From NCBI GenBank assembly GCA_033961575.1, contig CM066735.1, forward strand, positions 91,333,449 to 91,397,448: a stretch of 64,000 nt of DNA. Reading direction: 5' to 3'. Numbering within the stretch: position 1 is the first letter of the stretch; every line of letters begins with the position of its first letter. Shown piece after piece: positions 25,342 to 37,864 of the stretch. Below the pieces are notes generated by a model. The model was given only the letters and a program-made list of their open reading frames with translations. It ran no database searches and was not told the DNA's origin. The translations under genes and the position numbers were made by a program. The stretch comes from Aselliscus stoliczkanus (lineage: Eukaryota > Chordata > Mammalia > Chiroptera > Hipposideridae).

Positions 25342-25489
25342 ATGGCCCTCAGAAAGAACCAACCTTGCCAACTTTGATCTCAGACCTCTAGCCTCCAGAT
25401 TTATGAGGAATAAATTTCTGTTGGTTACTACCCAGTCTGTAGTATTTTGTTACAGCAGCCCTAGCAAACGAATACACCATGCTATATTC

Positions 25490-25665
25490 TTTTAGAGAAG
25501 TGATTCTCAATCTTTTAGCCCCATCAGTCACAGGGAGAACTCCTTAAAACAGGGATTATCTGATCCAGGAGGTCTGGGGTCAAACTTTAGAATGTGCATT
25601 TCTAACAAGTTCTCAGTTGATGCTGCTGCTGGTCTGAACACTACCCCTTGAGAATCACTGTTCTA
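25490..25665. repeat. MER5A-like relic
   Basis: GTGATTCTCAATCTTTTAGC at one end and CCTTGAGAATCACTGTTCTA at the other form the MER5 inverted ends. Confidence 0.75.
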
Positions 25666-26739
25666 AAAGGTACAAATTAGAAGCTGCATCAAGTCCTGGT
25701 AGACTCAAGTCAGGAGGCCTCTTGCTACCTCCTTTCTGAATCAAAAGTGGAAAAAATTCCAACCTGAGCTTCATACCCAAGTATATAGTCCCAGACAGTG
25801 AGCTACCCACAGGTGCTTGCTCCACAGAAGAATGCAATGGCAAATGCTACATCTTGCAGAGATCCCAAACTTTAGGCAGAATAACCCTGTCGACTACTGA
25901 AACATGCCCAGTGAATGAGTCCTGGGTTCTGATTCATTAGAAAAGCAATCCTTCCCTCACTGAGAAGTTAGTTAGGCAGGTAGATGAGGGATGGAAGCGT
26001 TCTCTCCCATCCAGTGAGAGGCAGATGACTGGGGAGAAGGGTCAGGACTATTTCCCTCTCTTGTCCTCCCAAAACCCAGGCTACTGGGCCCCTGCTCTGA
26101 AGTCACACTTTAGAAGTTCCAAGTCTGGCCCTCCCCTGGCTGTGCTCCTCTCCTCAGTCCAAGTCTTCCCAGAACCCCTATCCCCTTCTAGTTCCAGGTA
26201 CCTGAACTCCCTGCCCAATGGCTCTGGGCCTGCTCCCAGGGCCTGCACAAGCCTTTCTTTGGCCCTCCATCAGCAGGACCACACTGTCAGTATGCACGGC
26301 ACTAAGCCCTGGGGATGGTACAGAACAGGAATGTTGTTGGGAGAAGGAATGAACAAAGCTTGGACCTAAGATCTGGGGTGTTCATGGGTATGTATGAGAC
26401 GCTCAGGTGTACACTGGTACTTGGGGTGAAAGGAGCCCTAATCTGCACCATTTACTGGTTTCCATGGTATCAATACTCCTACCATGGCTAATTTCAAGAT
26501 ACCAATGTGCAGTCAACTGGCTCTCAGAATCCCTGAAAAAAATAGCACCTCACACTATGAGACAAAGGCAGGAGCGGGACAAGAACAAAGGCAGATTGTG
26601 GCCTCCATGTGTAGTCTTGCCCTGGTCCTGCATATATTAGAGGTAAGCCAATACCATCACTCCTATATCAAGCCAGATGTCACTCTGGTCAGCACTGATG
26701 GTGGCTATGAACACTGAACTCATGAAGGAGGCCCCTTTC
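25666..26739. other. Intergenic, nothing recognised
   Basis: Mixed-composition sequence. The 114-codon plus frame at 26025 is proline/serine-rich without a domain and is not called. Confidence 0.45.
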
Positions 26740-27089
26740 TTCCTCACAGTATTCCATGCAGAAGACAATAGCCATTGTCCAACCCCTTGCTCTTTCTGGG
26801 AGAGCCTGCTGCTCTCTACATAGGCTGGAAAATGCTATATACTTCTTTTCCAGGTTCCCTTGCAGCATGAGACCCAATCTGGCCAATGGGAGCTGAGAGG
26901 TGAGGTCTGTTGGGGCCCCCTAAGAAAAGTTTCCCCCTAATAAATACAAGGAAGGACTCTCTTCTTCTCTGGACATAGTGCTTCTGCTGTGATGCCTGAT
27001 GGTAGTGCCATCTTGCAACCATGAGAGAAAACATGACAAACATGCACAAGAAGACAAAGAAGGGTCAGAAACTCCTGGGGGACTTTTTT

Positions 27090-27815
27090 GAATTAATTTT
27101 GGTAAAATGCACACAACATAAAATTTACCACCTTAACCATTTCTAAGTGTTCAGTTAGTTCAGTAGTGTTAAATACAATCACACTGTTGTGCAACTTATT
27201 TCCAGAACTTTTATCGTCTTGCAAAACTGAAACTCTGAAACACCTCCCCATCACCCTACCTATTTCCAGGCAACCACCATTCTACTCTCTGTCACTATGA
27301 CTGAGACTGCTCTAGGCACTTCGTGTAAGTGGAATCACACAGTATTTGTCCTTTTGTGACTGATTTATTTCACTTAGCATAGGGTACATCCATGTTGTAA
27401 CACATATTGGAATTTCCTTCCTTTTTAAGGCTAAATAATATTCCATTGTATACCACGTATTGTGTATCCATTCATCCATCAGTGGACGCTTGTGTTGCTT
27501 CCACCATGTGACTATTGTGAATAATGCTGCTGTAATGTGGATGTATCAATCTCTTCAAGATCCTGCCTTCAATTCTTCTGGGTATGTACCCAGATGTGGA
27601 ATTGTTGGATAATATGGTAATCCTGTTTTAATTTTCTAAGGAACCGCCATACTGTTTTCCACAGTAGCAGGACCATTTTACTCTCCTACCAATAGTGCAC
27701 AATGGTTCCAATTTTTCCACATCCTTACCAACACTTGTTATTTCCTTTTCTTTTTTGTTTTGTTTTTGATAATAGCCGATCTAATGGGTGTAAGGTGAGC
27801 TCCTGGGTTCTTCTT
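27090..27815 (-). mobile_element. LINE-1 3' UTR, old (minus strand)
   Basis: AAAATTTACCACCTTAACCA, TAAATAATATTCCATTGTAT and AATGCTGCTGTAATGTGGAT are the reverse of old L1M 3' ends. Confidence 0.75.
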
Positions 27816-28049
27816 GATGGCATTTGGAGCCGCTAACCAGCCTGGAATTGCCCTGCCTCCACAGGTCTTATGCAGGAAATAATTAATAAATACCCTCAAT
27901 GTTAAAGTGCCTTTTAGATAGGTCTTAAATATTTTTTAACTGATGCAATACTCTTTCTAGAAGACCCCAAACAGAAAGGATTGATTCCCTTCATGATTTA
28001 ATTCTGTGTCTCATGCTTTCCATTATACACTGAACCTACCACAAATTCT

Positions 28050-28590
28050 ACCCCAAGGTCAAGTCTCATACAGTGCAACCGCAAACACAAAGAAATGTTC
28101 ATCACTGCTTCATCAATAATAACCAAAAAAAAAAAAAAAAAAAAAAACAGGAAACATCCCAGATATCCATCTATACAATAAACCATGATACCTCCATACA
28201 CTGGAATACTATTTACCAAATAAAAGGAACAGAACTACTGATACATGAAAGATATGGATGAATCTCAAAAATACTCTGCTGAGTGAAGAAGCAGTACACA
28301 AAAGTACATACTGCAACGATTCCATTTATATAAAGTTTTTAAATGGGTTAATCGAATTCTGGTGGAAAAAAATCATAACAATAGCTAATGTCTCCATAGG
28401 GATGGGGACTGACTGAAAAGGGCCAGGAGACATTTTTCTGGAGTGTTGGTCATGTTCTATATTTCATTTGGGTTTTAGGTTACACAGGGAGAGTGCATTT
28501 GTCAAAATCAAGTGGCAAAAGAACCCTAAAGATTTTTACATTTAATTGTCTATAAATTTTACATCAAAAGAGCAAACTATAAATTAATAT
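28050..28590 (+). mobile_element. LINE-1 3' end, old (plus strand)
   Basis: CTCCATACACTGGAATACTA, AAATACTCTGCTGAGTGAAG and GGAGTGTTGGTCATGTTCTA follow L1M 3' ends. An A run lies at 28124-28147. Confidence 0.7.
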
Positions 28591-29138
28591 TCAACTCTAA
28601 CAAATTATATGCAAGCTGAAAATTTTACTGGGCAATTACTGATGACTGAAACTTACTTTGAAATGTTTTTTTTTTAATTAAATTTATTGGGGTGACAATG
28701 GTTAGTAAAATTACATAGATTTTAAGTGTACAATTCTGTAATACATCATCTATATATCACATTGTATGTTCATTACCCAGAGTCAGTTCTCCTTCCATCA
28801 CCATATATTTGATCCCCTTTATCCCCCCCAAAATGTATTTTTTTAAAAACCAAGAAGGGTTGATGGATGAAAGAATGGACAGATATGTAATAAACAAGTA
28901 CAATAAAATGTTAATGGTAAAATATCAGTGGGAAGATGTCTGGATGTTCACTACAAAATTCTTTTGATTTTGCCAGCTAAGAGTATTGAAAGTTTGGGTT
29001 GTATATGATAAAAATTTTCCTGACTTCCTTGAGGGTTGGACTCAAATTTTAAAAATCTCGGGAACAGATGAAAAAATGTCACACTCTTTGACACTTTTAT
29101 TACAAAAATCGTTAGGATCAAAAACTGGAAAGGTGCTG

Positions 29139-29578
29139 AGCCGGCCAAGTGGCGCATTGGTTAAGATCTGGTTTTGGGATGCCAGCGGCCCTGGTTCGGA
29201 TCCCACATATGAGGGCCAGTGAGACTGCCCTCTACAGCTAACAACAGCTCCACCTGGAGCTGGGCTGTGCGAGCCCTGGCGATGGTGTAGGCTGCAGCCC
29301 CTGCTGCAGTAGGCTGCCATAGGCTACAGAGAGCGGCCGGCAGCCAGCGTGAGCTGCCAATAGCCGCAGTGAGCGGCCATCCAGAGGCCAGCAACCGATC
29401 TGCCTCATCCGGGAAGAGCGCAATGATGATACCAACATGGGCCCGTGAAGCAATGTCCTCCAGAACTAGACTGAAGAATAAAAGGACACCAACTTGTCTG
29501 TTCCCCTTACCCGATTCCCCAACGCTGTTCCCCTCCCCCAATTCCCCAATAAAATCTTAAAAAAAAAAAAAAAAAAAA
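29139..29578 (+). mobile_element. tRNA-derived SINE, long form with AATAAA
   Basis: The same design as 10410. The end is duplicated (CGATTCCCCAACGCTGTTCC, then AATTCCCCAATAAAATCTTA). Target AAAACTGGAAAGGTGCTG is on the left and a copy with an extra A on the right (29577-29595). Confidence 0.9.
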
Positions 29579-29994
29579 AACTGGAAAAAGTGCTGCTGGG
29601 CTAGAAACTATACATAGGTGTTGCAGCATTGACTATATTCCCTAATCTGTATTTACATCCCCGTGACTAATAACCAATTTGTATTTCTTAATCCCTTCAC
29701 CTTTTTCATCCAGTCCCCCAACCCCCTCCCCTCTGGCAACCATCAGTTTGTTCTCTGTATCTATGAATCTGTTTGGTTTTTTTTCACAGGACAAAATAAC
29801 CAAATTTAATTGTATACGTATATATGGGGTACGACACATACAGGAGAGGTTCATAAAAAAAGGTAAAATGAGGTATATATTCGTATGGCATCCTGAGCCA
29901 AGGAATGAGGTTAGATGCCTTGGGGTTTCAGAGGAAGAGGATCACTGGCAGGACTTTACAGTAAGAGATGTTGAGCAATTAAAAGGTTGCCTTG

Positions 29995-30101
29995 GGCAGG
30001 CCGAGTGGCGCGGTGGTTGGGAGCTGGTTTGGGACGCCAGTGGCCCTGGTTAGGATCCCACATATGAGGGCCAGTAAAACTGCCCTCAAAAAAAAAAAAA
30101 A
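29995..30101 (+). mobile_element. tRNA-derived SINE, type A short
   Basis: GGCAGGCCGAGTGGCGCGGT..CTGCCCTC with A tail; target AAAAGGTTGCCTTG on the left and AAAAGTTGCCTTG on the right. Confidence 0.88.
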
Positions 30102-30110
30102 AAGTTGCCT

Positions 30111-30128
30111 TGACCTATAGATAGGTCA
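30111..30128. promoter_or_regulatory. Everted nuclear-receptor half-site pair (ER6)
   Basis: TGACCT, six bases, AGGTCA. This is the everted-repeat layout used by thyroid hormone and vitamin D receptors with RXR. It may be chance. Confidence 0.3.
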
Positions 30129-30392
30129 TAAAAGAGCATTATTTCTGGTAATAACTCTTATTACAGACAAGGCCCCAAATTTAATTTTTTTTAACGTTAT
30201 TTTTTGTTTATTGCTATTTTATTTTTTATGTATTTTTTATTAGTTTCAGGTGTACAACACAGTGCAATAGTTGTACTTTTTACCCCTCAAAGTGATAACC
30301 CCCTTCCCCCAATCCACTGCGCCACCTCCCAATATCATACATATCTATTACAATTCCATTAACTCCACTCCTACACTATATTTCACATCCCG

Positions 30393-30435
<43 letters not shown>

Positions 30436-30929
30436 ACAGTTGGCATACAATATTATACAACATCAGCTTCAGGTGTACACAGAGTGGCCACAGGGAGAGA
30501 GAGCTTTCTCCGGGTCCTGTATTCACTTTCCCACCTCACTTCCCTCACTGGGGACTCCTTTCTCTTCTACATGTGGCATTTCTGAAGGAAAAACAATTCC
30601 TAATGTCTGCATAGGGCTTTAAGTTTGCAAAAAGGTTTTTTAATACATTTCAGTCTTGCAACCACTTTAATAAGTAATTTATTCTTTTTTACAGATAGAA
30701 GAGAATTTCATGTAGGAGTTAGGGGATAACATTACATTCCTGTTATGTATTAAATCCTTGATTAAGAGCTGCCCTTTTACCCATTCCCAAACAATTTCAT
30801 GAGTATTAGCTCCACATATGTACAAAGTAGACTTGCTAAAAGCCACTCTGCCAAGGAGACCCCAAGCCTAGTGCTCCTCTAAGATGCACAACAGCTGAGA
30901 GCAGACTGGGGCCCGTACGCCTGGGTGGG

Positions 30930-31060
30930 TAACCCATGCCTCCACTCAGTAGCTATGTGACCATGAGTAAGTTACTTAAACTCTCTGAGCTTTAATTTCC
31001 TTTATCTAGAAACAGAATCACCTCTTAGGGTTAATAGTGGTGTGCTAAGCGTTTAACAAC
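30930..31060. repeat. MIR relic
   Basis: CACTCAGTAGCTATGTGACC..AGTTACTTAAACTCTCTGAG, MIR core wording. Confidence 0.65.
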
Positions 31061-33730
31061 TAGCTCTCTGGGGAGGAAAAAGATACGTACGTGTGTATGT
31101 ATGTATGTATTTATTTTTACTGACAGGATATACAGCATACAATTTATAAAATATCTATACTCTTCACTATAATTTACACTATATAACCAATGAGCTCTCA
31201 GAGAATTCCTTTATTTTTGCCAAAGATGCTATTGACAAACTAGTTCTGACATAAATGTTGATATTGTCAGTATATTAAAAAAAAATGAAACAATAAGAAC
31301 TATGTCAGAACTTGACTTGTTTATCAATGCTGTCAGTAACTGCTGAATCAGGTAATAGTTTTCAAATACTGGACAATTTCTTCAATTTTCTGTGCTCTTC
31401 ACAATGTTTAACAGCTACAGACGTGAGACACTTTTAAGTGTAACCTGTATTATTAACATGTTCTCCATCACTTTCTTAAGTCCAGACAATCAACAAAAGA
31501 ATGAATTAAGGCCTGATTCATAGCATTGGCAGCTTTCCATGGTACAAATAATCCCACCACGGCCAATTCGGAGCCACCAGAGTGCCGTCACTTAGCAGGG
31601 TACTGGGAGGAGAGGGGTAGGAACACGCCATTATGAAGTATTTCCACCATACACATAAAAATAAAGGTAATGAACCTCAAAAGCATAAGTAACAGTAAAA
31701 TGTAAAATAATTAGGAAGCAATGTGTTTTGAGTGTTTTCAAATATAATTCAATTGTAAGCTTATATAATGTTTAATAATGGTTGTGTTTCTAATAACCAG
31801 CTCCCTGAGTTCCTGGAAATGTTAACAATCAGACCTCATGAGCCCTTAGAAGTAGGCTCTGGCACACCACTGCTAGGACAGCAGTTGCTGGTAATTATCA
31901 GTCAAGATGCTGTAATTGGTGGCCATCTTCTCCACATACACACAGCTTCCAAAAACACTGTGGATCAGTGCCCTGGATTTCATGGAACTTCAGTTTACAT
32001 TAAGAAAATAATAATCCTGAGATAGAGATGTTCAATAAGTGTAACAAATAACTAAAGCATCATTTATTCCTCAAAATATTGTCCAACAGCTTAGAAAAAG
32101 TGCAGCCATTGTAAGGAGCAAACAGGTGATCAAGAGAGAATGAAAGTATAGGTGCTTTCCACTTTGGAAACTACCCTACTTGGGTTTAACTGAACAGGAA
32201 ATGGAACGGCTATTGTAGGGGGAAAACAGATAAAAATTTACAAGCAATGCAACAAAGCAATAGGGGGAATAACTGCTGGGGTTAAGGATAATGAGAGTTC
32301 AGAGAAAAAAACAATTTAAAAGAAAAAACAGAAGAGAGAAAAAGTCACTAAGAGACCTTAGAAGATTATATTCAATTCTATGGATACCAGCAAGAAAAGG
32401 CAGGAAAACAAATTTAGGAACACCATATTCACCGCAGGTCTTTTATATTTGAGGGTTTTTTTAAAATACCAACCTTACCCTCTTCAGCAAGTAATATTAA
32501 AATGTACGGAAATGCTAATTTTGAGAGCCTGGGCAAAAAGGAAAAAAGCATACACTGGAAAAAAAGGTCCCCTGAAATTAAAAAAAAAAGAAAAATCAAA
32601 CCATTACTATAAAGGACTTTACTAAGAACTGCTGTATTTTCTCCATCCCATTTGCAGAAGTCAACAAGAGTATCAAGTACTTTGTGTTCACATCAAACAT
32701 CAGATCAGAGAATCCTAATGCACCGCCCACCTCACCCCCCAAAACAAAACAACATACAACAGTAACTCCAGAGTTCAAATTCAAGAAAAAGTGGCAACTG
32801 GAAGAGGTGACGGTGGCAAAAAAATCCTATGAATGGGTTTTTGACTTTTCTTCCCAGGGATGGGTGGAGAATGCCCATCAGGATCTGTAATTAGAGATTA
32901 ACCATGTGAGCCCCTCACAGTGATGTGGGAAATGTGCCCCCACTGAAAGCATTCTGGAGAGGTTCTGACCTTCCTCCAAGGCTGCCCTTATGGTTCCTAC
33001 ACCCATTCGATCCAAAGTTGTTGTTCTAAGTGGACCCCATTATCTGGTGTGAGAAAATCACCCCAGAGCAACAGACTTTCACATTGTGCAATGCAATCTG
33101 ACATGGCTACTAGGACACAAGCCATAGTTCTTCCTCAACATTTAGACAAAGAATTAAGAAAAGCAATGTAACAAATTTTAACAGGCCCAACTGAGTGTAA
33201 AAACTAAAACCAGATCTGGGAATTGGCTGTTTTACTCACATGCAGAATTTCCAAAATTCAGAAGGAATTTAATCTATTTTGTTTTCCATCAACCATAGAG
33301 CTCAATGTTTCCTGTTATACTGTGCAAAACCAGTGCAAAACACAATGTAAATTTGTACAATCCACAAGATATGACCAACATCCTGATCAAAACCCAAAAT
33401 GGGTTACAAGTTATTTTCTCCTGAAAGCACACCCTTTCCAAAAAGCCCCAAGAAGTGCTCAGTACTGAAAAAAGTGGAAGTTTGGGGAAAAAACTGAACC
33501 CCACTCAACCGTTCCTTAAAGGATTCACGATTCACATTTACTCATTCGAGAACAGGGCTGACATAAAGACACCTCGGCAACTTTATCCCAGCATTTCCAA
33601 ATGTATTTAATCAATTAATACCCACAGAAAAATGGTGGCTTTTACTGGTCCGGGAAATAATGGCAGGGAATGTTGATTTAAGTAGCTACCTTAACTTCAG
33701 CAGCATGGCAAAAGCACTAGGAAAGGGAAA

Positions 33731-33781
<51 letters not shown>

Positions 33782-34120
33782 GGGGAAGGGGCGGGGGATT
33801 ACTGAGGCACCTTATCCCATTCATGGCCAAGGCTGATTCTTGTCTAGATCAAGTACCCCTTCCTCTCATCATCTCCTTCCCAAACAGACGACTTTATGAG
33901 ATACAGTGAAGCAGTATCCGGCTGGCATTACAGAAAATAGCAACAACCCTTGCTGCAATCTCTGTACTCTTAAAACCTTCTTTCAAAACAAGCTCTGCAT
34001 GTAGACATTCTCCTATGCCGAATTAGAGATGCACATTAAGAGATCCTGTTATGCTCAGGGGAAAGCGATGTTAAATTATAAACAGTTCTTACAAAACGTC
34101 GACATAGAGGTACCAAAAAC
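31061..34120. other. Intergenic downstream of NR1D2, largely unique
   Basis: No gene, SINE or L1 recognised in about 3 kb, apart from a GTAT-rich tract near 31090 and the (TG)n at 33732. Possible unannotated extension of the NR1D2 3' UTR cannot be excluded. Confidence 0.45.
33732..33780. repeat. (TG)n microsatellite
   Basis: About 24 uninterrupted TG units. Confidence 0.97.
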
Positions 34121-34124
34121 CACA

Positions 34125-37100
34125 CTTGGTTAGAAATAATATTTATTATCCCCTCCCCCCATGTACAGATTACTTTTCAGAAACATGAAGGTATTATCCA
34201 TGTCCTCATCAATGTTTGTAGAAAATAAACTTAATTCATTATCTTGTCAACCATATAGTTCCATCATTTTTTTTAAAAAACAGCCATTTTATTTTTCCAT
34301 GTTAGTTCAAGAGTAGCTTCAAGTTTTGTTTCAGATCAAATCAAGACAATCTTTGTTTACAAGTCATTTCCTGACACAGCCCCTCCCCCCAACCCCTAAA
34401 AAAAATTCTATATCCTAAGTGATAAACTCTTCTTGTACATTCAGCAAACTTTATATTGGAAAAGAAAAAGAATAATCGAGATAGTTACTTACTCTCGTGC
34501 ACAGTAATAATCTAGCTGAGCTTCTACACCTTGTTTTGCAATGATGTTTACATAAAATAAATCATATCTCATCAAGTTACAAATGTAGATACGACAACTA
34601 TACACATAATCCACTGACATTTCCTTCTAGGTTTTTAATCTGTAATTAAACCATCGCCCTACGGAAAAGCTTCATTGCAAGAAGATGTTTCCCCTTTTCC
34701 CTCAGCTATTTCTCTCTAAAAGCTTGAATCCTTTCTCAGATCGTGTAGAGACACATTAAAAGCACAGGAAAAAAAGTTGTAGCTTGCTGACATAATGCCC
34801 TTAAGTTTGCTGACATAATGCCCATATTTTAACTTTACAATGTAAAATCAGAGTTAAAGCATCACTTAATACAGTACGTTATTAATTAATCAACAGTGTC
34901 CCACCCACTCAGAAGTTTCCTAAACTGGGTGTCTTTTCCACATATAGTAAGTTTATAACCAATGACTCAATCAAAGAATGTGCTTGTAATAGGCTGCTGG
35001 TTTAACTTTAGAATTAGAAGTTTCAATATTGGGCTATTTTCAAATATAGAAATGCTATGAGTGGCATATGAACTATTAATTTTGTTTCCCATTATCTATA
35101 GGAAGAATTCATTCAAATAAAAGTTTACAAGACAAAATGCAAATCTATATACCTATACATAGATGTATACATGTACATATTGAACCCTAAGTAAGGTTTT
35201 ATTAAGCAATACCAACATAGCTCTGGTTATACATTCCTAAAGACCTAGTAATTGTTTTAAAGATACATGTTATAAAGAGGCTTAAGCAAAAGGCAAAAAT
35301 TAAGAATCAACATGATCTTTGAGGTTTTTAGTATTACTTCAAAAAGCTGTTTCTAACCCCCCGAGAAGAAAACTATGCATTTATCTTAGGGAAAAAAAAA
35401 TTACAAAAAGATAATGCTATCATGTCAAGAATTCACAAAAACTATACTGTATATCCCATAAAAGTCACACCTATTTAAGGTAAATCACAATTATGGTTTA
35501 TATTGTATTACAGACATCACCATCACCTTTCCTCTTTAATAATGAGAGGGTTTAACTTCGATTTTCACTTACTTAACTAGTGCCACAGAAATTCCAGTCC
35601 CTATAGCAACAAGTTAAACAAGATTACGAAATAAGGCATTCTGCTCACATGTCAGTAAAGTAAAGCGGGCTCTTTTCACTTTTGCAATGTTATATAATCC
35701 AAAAATTATATAGAAGGCGATCTTAACCCAAAAAAAACCAATTAATTGCTATTTCCTAGGGAAACAGAAAAACATACATAAAATTTTTAACTTTGGCTAT
35801 TTCTCCTACTGCCACAAACAGAGGTTTATCTTATCTATTTAATAAAGCCCAATATTAAAAATGTGGATGAAATGTCTTTGATTATACCATTTCTAAACCT
35901 GTAGGTCACACACTAAATGATTTTCCAAATTATAGATTAAATCTAATTTGACAAAATCCCTGTAGTGTCATTTAGGGAAAAAAAGAAATTGGACACACGC
36001 ATACACACACTCACACGCAAGTAGGCGCGCACCAACATACTAAACAATTTTCTTAAACACTGACTGGTTCTCCAGAAAGAAAAGAAATAAATGTCATCAA
36101 GCTGCAGCATGTGTATAAGGGGCAGCAATGCAACTTTTTTTAGCACAAGGTAAGAATTTGAATGAACTTTCAAACAGCTAGTACCCTGAACTAAAGATGA
36201 ATTCTAAAATACATATTTTTTGAAATTTGGACTCCACTGCCTGTTGCAGTTTTACATTAAGTGTTGCTTAAACAAAAATAGAGCATAAATCCAATATTGT
36301 ACTGTCTAAACATTTAAAGCAATGATTATGTCATCAAAAGGTAAAATGCACCTAATTTGGGTCTTCTGACACCTCTTGTTTATTGTATGATAAAGTTCTT
36401 CACAGTTTAAAATATTGTGAAGAAATATATTTACGTATAACTATATTCACATACATATTATGTACACATACTATGCATCTGATGTACCCATAAACTTTGA
36501 ATATGTGTGCCAGGACAATACCCCACACATATGCAGGAACCCTGAAGAATAGATTGGTGTGGACTATGAAATGATTTCTCAGAAATGCTTACAAATAAGA
36601 AAAGATTATTATAATGAATAATTGTAATAACAAAAATTTTACCTTATTTACATAGTGCCTATCTCCCAAGAGGTAAATATGCTTTAAAGACATTTTTTTA
36701 GTATCTCTGTGATTTGGGGCATTAGGAACATTATTCATTCTCATTTTCCACAACCAACTAACCTGCCCAGGATCACACACTTGAACAGCGGCAGGGTGAA
36801 ATACAGACTTGGAACTCTCCTCACTTACCAGATCTCCAACTACCAGTTCAGTCTTGTGGTGAAATCAAGTTTCCATCATACAATAGAATGTCTACCACAA
36901 AAGATTAATTTTTAAGTCCTCATTTGCTTGTGATTGTGCGTTATACCTATACCACAGGGAGATCAAAAATGGTTTTTGGTTTTGGCAGATGAAAAAATCT
37001 AACATTCAGTGTAACTATAATTCAGTGTAACTTCTCCAGTTTAAGTGCAACACAGCTGACTGGTCTATCAGGGAAGGCAGTCAATGACTAATCATGGCTG

Positions 37101-37269
37101 AAGAAATCTCAATCCAAACAGCTACTGCACGATTACAGAGAGGGCCTACAATCCTGAATTGTCTTAAAAGTCTTTTCTATGTCCACGTATTGTATACACA
37201 TATAAATAAGCATTTCAGCACAAAATGTACAGTTAGCATAATCAGTTCACGTCTAAATAAACAAAGGCC
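34125..37269 (-). other. NR1D2: NR1D2 3' UTR (about 3.1 kb)
   Basis: After the stop the minus strand runs about 3.1 kb with no recognisable transposon, which is unusual here and fits a constrained UTR. A minus-strand AATAAA (34142-34147) is followed by a GT-rich stretch (about 34112-34126), a likely cleavage site near 34122-34130. Other AATAAA copies at 34288-34293, about 35196 and about 36379 could give shorter or longer ends. A Pumilio-type TGTACATA lies at 36459-36466 on the transcript strand. Two 17-bp copies of one sequence sit at 34784-34800 and 34807-34823. The exact 3' end is inferred. Confidence 0.7.
34142..34147 (-). terminator. Likely NR1D2 polyadenylation signal (AATAAA)
   Basis: A canonical hexamer on the transcript strand, with GTGTGGTTTTTGG about 15-30 nt downstream as a GU-rich element. 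It is the last such hexamer before the unrelated (TG)n region, and the length it gives agrees with the long 3' UTR expected of NR1D2. Confidence 0.6.
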
Positions 37270-37466
37270 TTAGGGGTGAACTTTAAAGGCCAAGAGCTCC
37301 TCAGAGTGCATGTTGTTTAAAGATCGAAGATCTGGCAACTTGAGAAGAAGTTTTGTAAAAATAGAGGCCTCGTTTGGATGGTTTTTCATTATTAAGGTCC
37401 TTAGTGCACGGATGAGGGTTTCCTGCAAAGCCTCCACAGAGTTGACGTTTTCTATTCCAGATCGAT
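37270..37466 (-). CDS. NR1D2: NR1D2 exon 8 coding part: LBD C-terminus and stop
   Basis: The last coding piece runs from acceptor CCATTAG|ATCGATC to a TAA at 37270-37272, giving 64 complete codons after the split Asp. It encodes RSGIENVNSVEALQETLIRA and ends with LLAFKVHP. The His codon at 37306-37308 (in NNMHSEE) corresponds to human His568, the second heme axial ligand. The protein stops after helix 11, so there is no AF-2 helix 12. That explains why the receptor represses constitutively rather than activating. The ATG inside the intron at 37474-37476 that extends this open frame is not a start. Confidence 0.96.
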
Positions 37467-37864
37467 CTAATGGCAAGTCAGAAATAGGGAGATATGAAGG
37501 AGAGGACAGAGTATTAATATTAAATATAAATAGAATTCTAGTTCATCAATACCAGTGAATTCAAAACAAGGTTTTATACATTGGAACAAAGACAATAGAT
37601 AATTGACAAAGTTTTAGAAATCCCAATGGCAAATTTTTGTAGCTCTTTACTATATTTACTATAAAGATATATATAGCACATAGTACGCTTGATAAATCAA
37701 AATTCCTTAGTGCACAGGTATTTTATTAACAAAAAAACTAGAAGTTCTGATTTTTTTAATTAAATGCCATCTACTAATTTCAACTGTTTCTAATTGACAC
37801 TATAAATATTATAGTTTAAAAATATATTTTTACCTCATATACAATACATCCACATTTGTATGTT

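Larger units (their letters stand above)
24035..25480 (+). mobile_element. MaLR-type (MLT1-like) LTR, split by a younger LTR
   Basis: The outer pieces (24035-24311 and 25342-25480) read as one element: CCATATGTTGAAGTCCTAAC, GGAGATAGGGTCTTTAAAG, CTGGTGTCCTTATAAGAGGA, then after the insertion CCTCAGAAAGAACCAACC, GAGGAATAAATTTCTGTTGG and GCAGCCCTAGCAAACGAATA. This order is typical of mammal-wide ERVL-MaLR LTRs; the subfamily name is from memory. Removing the insertion rejoins the sequence cleanly at ATGGC|CCTCAG. No retroviral coding sequence is present. Confidence 0.7.
28668..30490 (-). mobile_element. LINE-1 3' UTR pieces (minus strand) with two SINEs
   Basis: ATTTATTGGGGTGACAATGG, CACCTTTTTCATCCAGTCCC, TTTCAGGTGTACAACACAGT and TCAATTACAGTTGGCATACA are reverse-strand L1 3' UTR words in at least three blocks. 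SINEs at 29139 and 29995 and a (TA)n tract at about 30397-30430 interrupt them. Confidence 0.6.

Noticed and set aside
1..34120. A second protein-coding gene, such as a THRB exon
   Set aside because: I looked for nuclear-receptor zinc-finger and LBD motifs on both strands left of NR1D2 and saw none.
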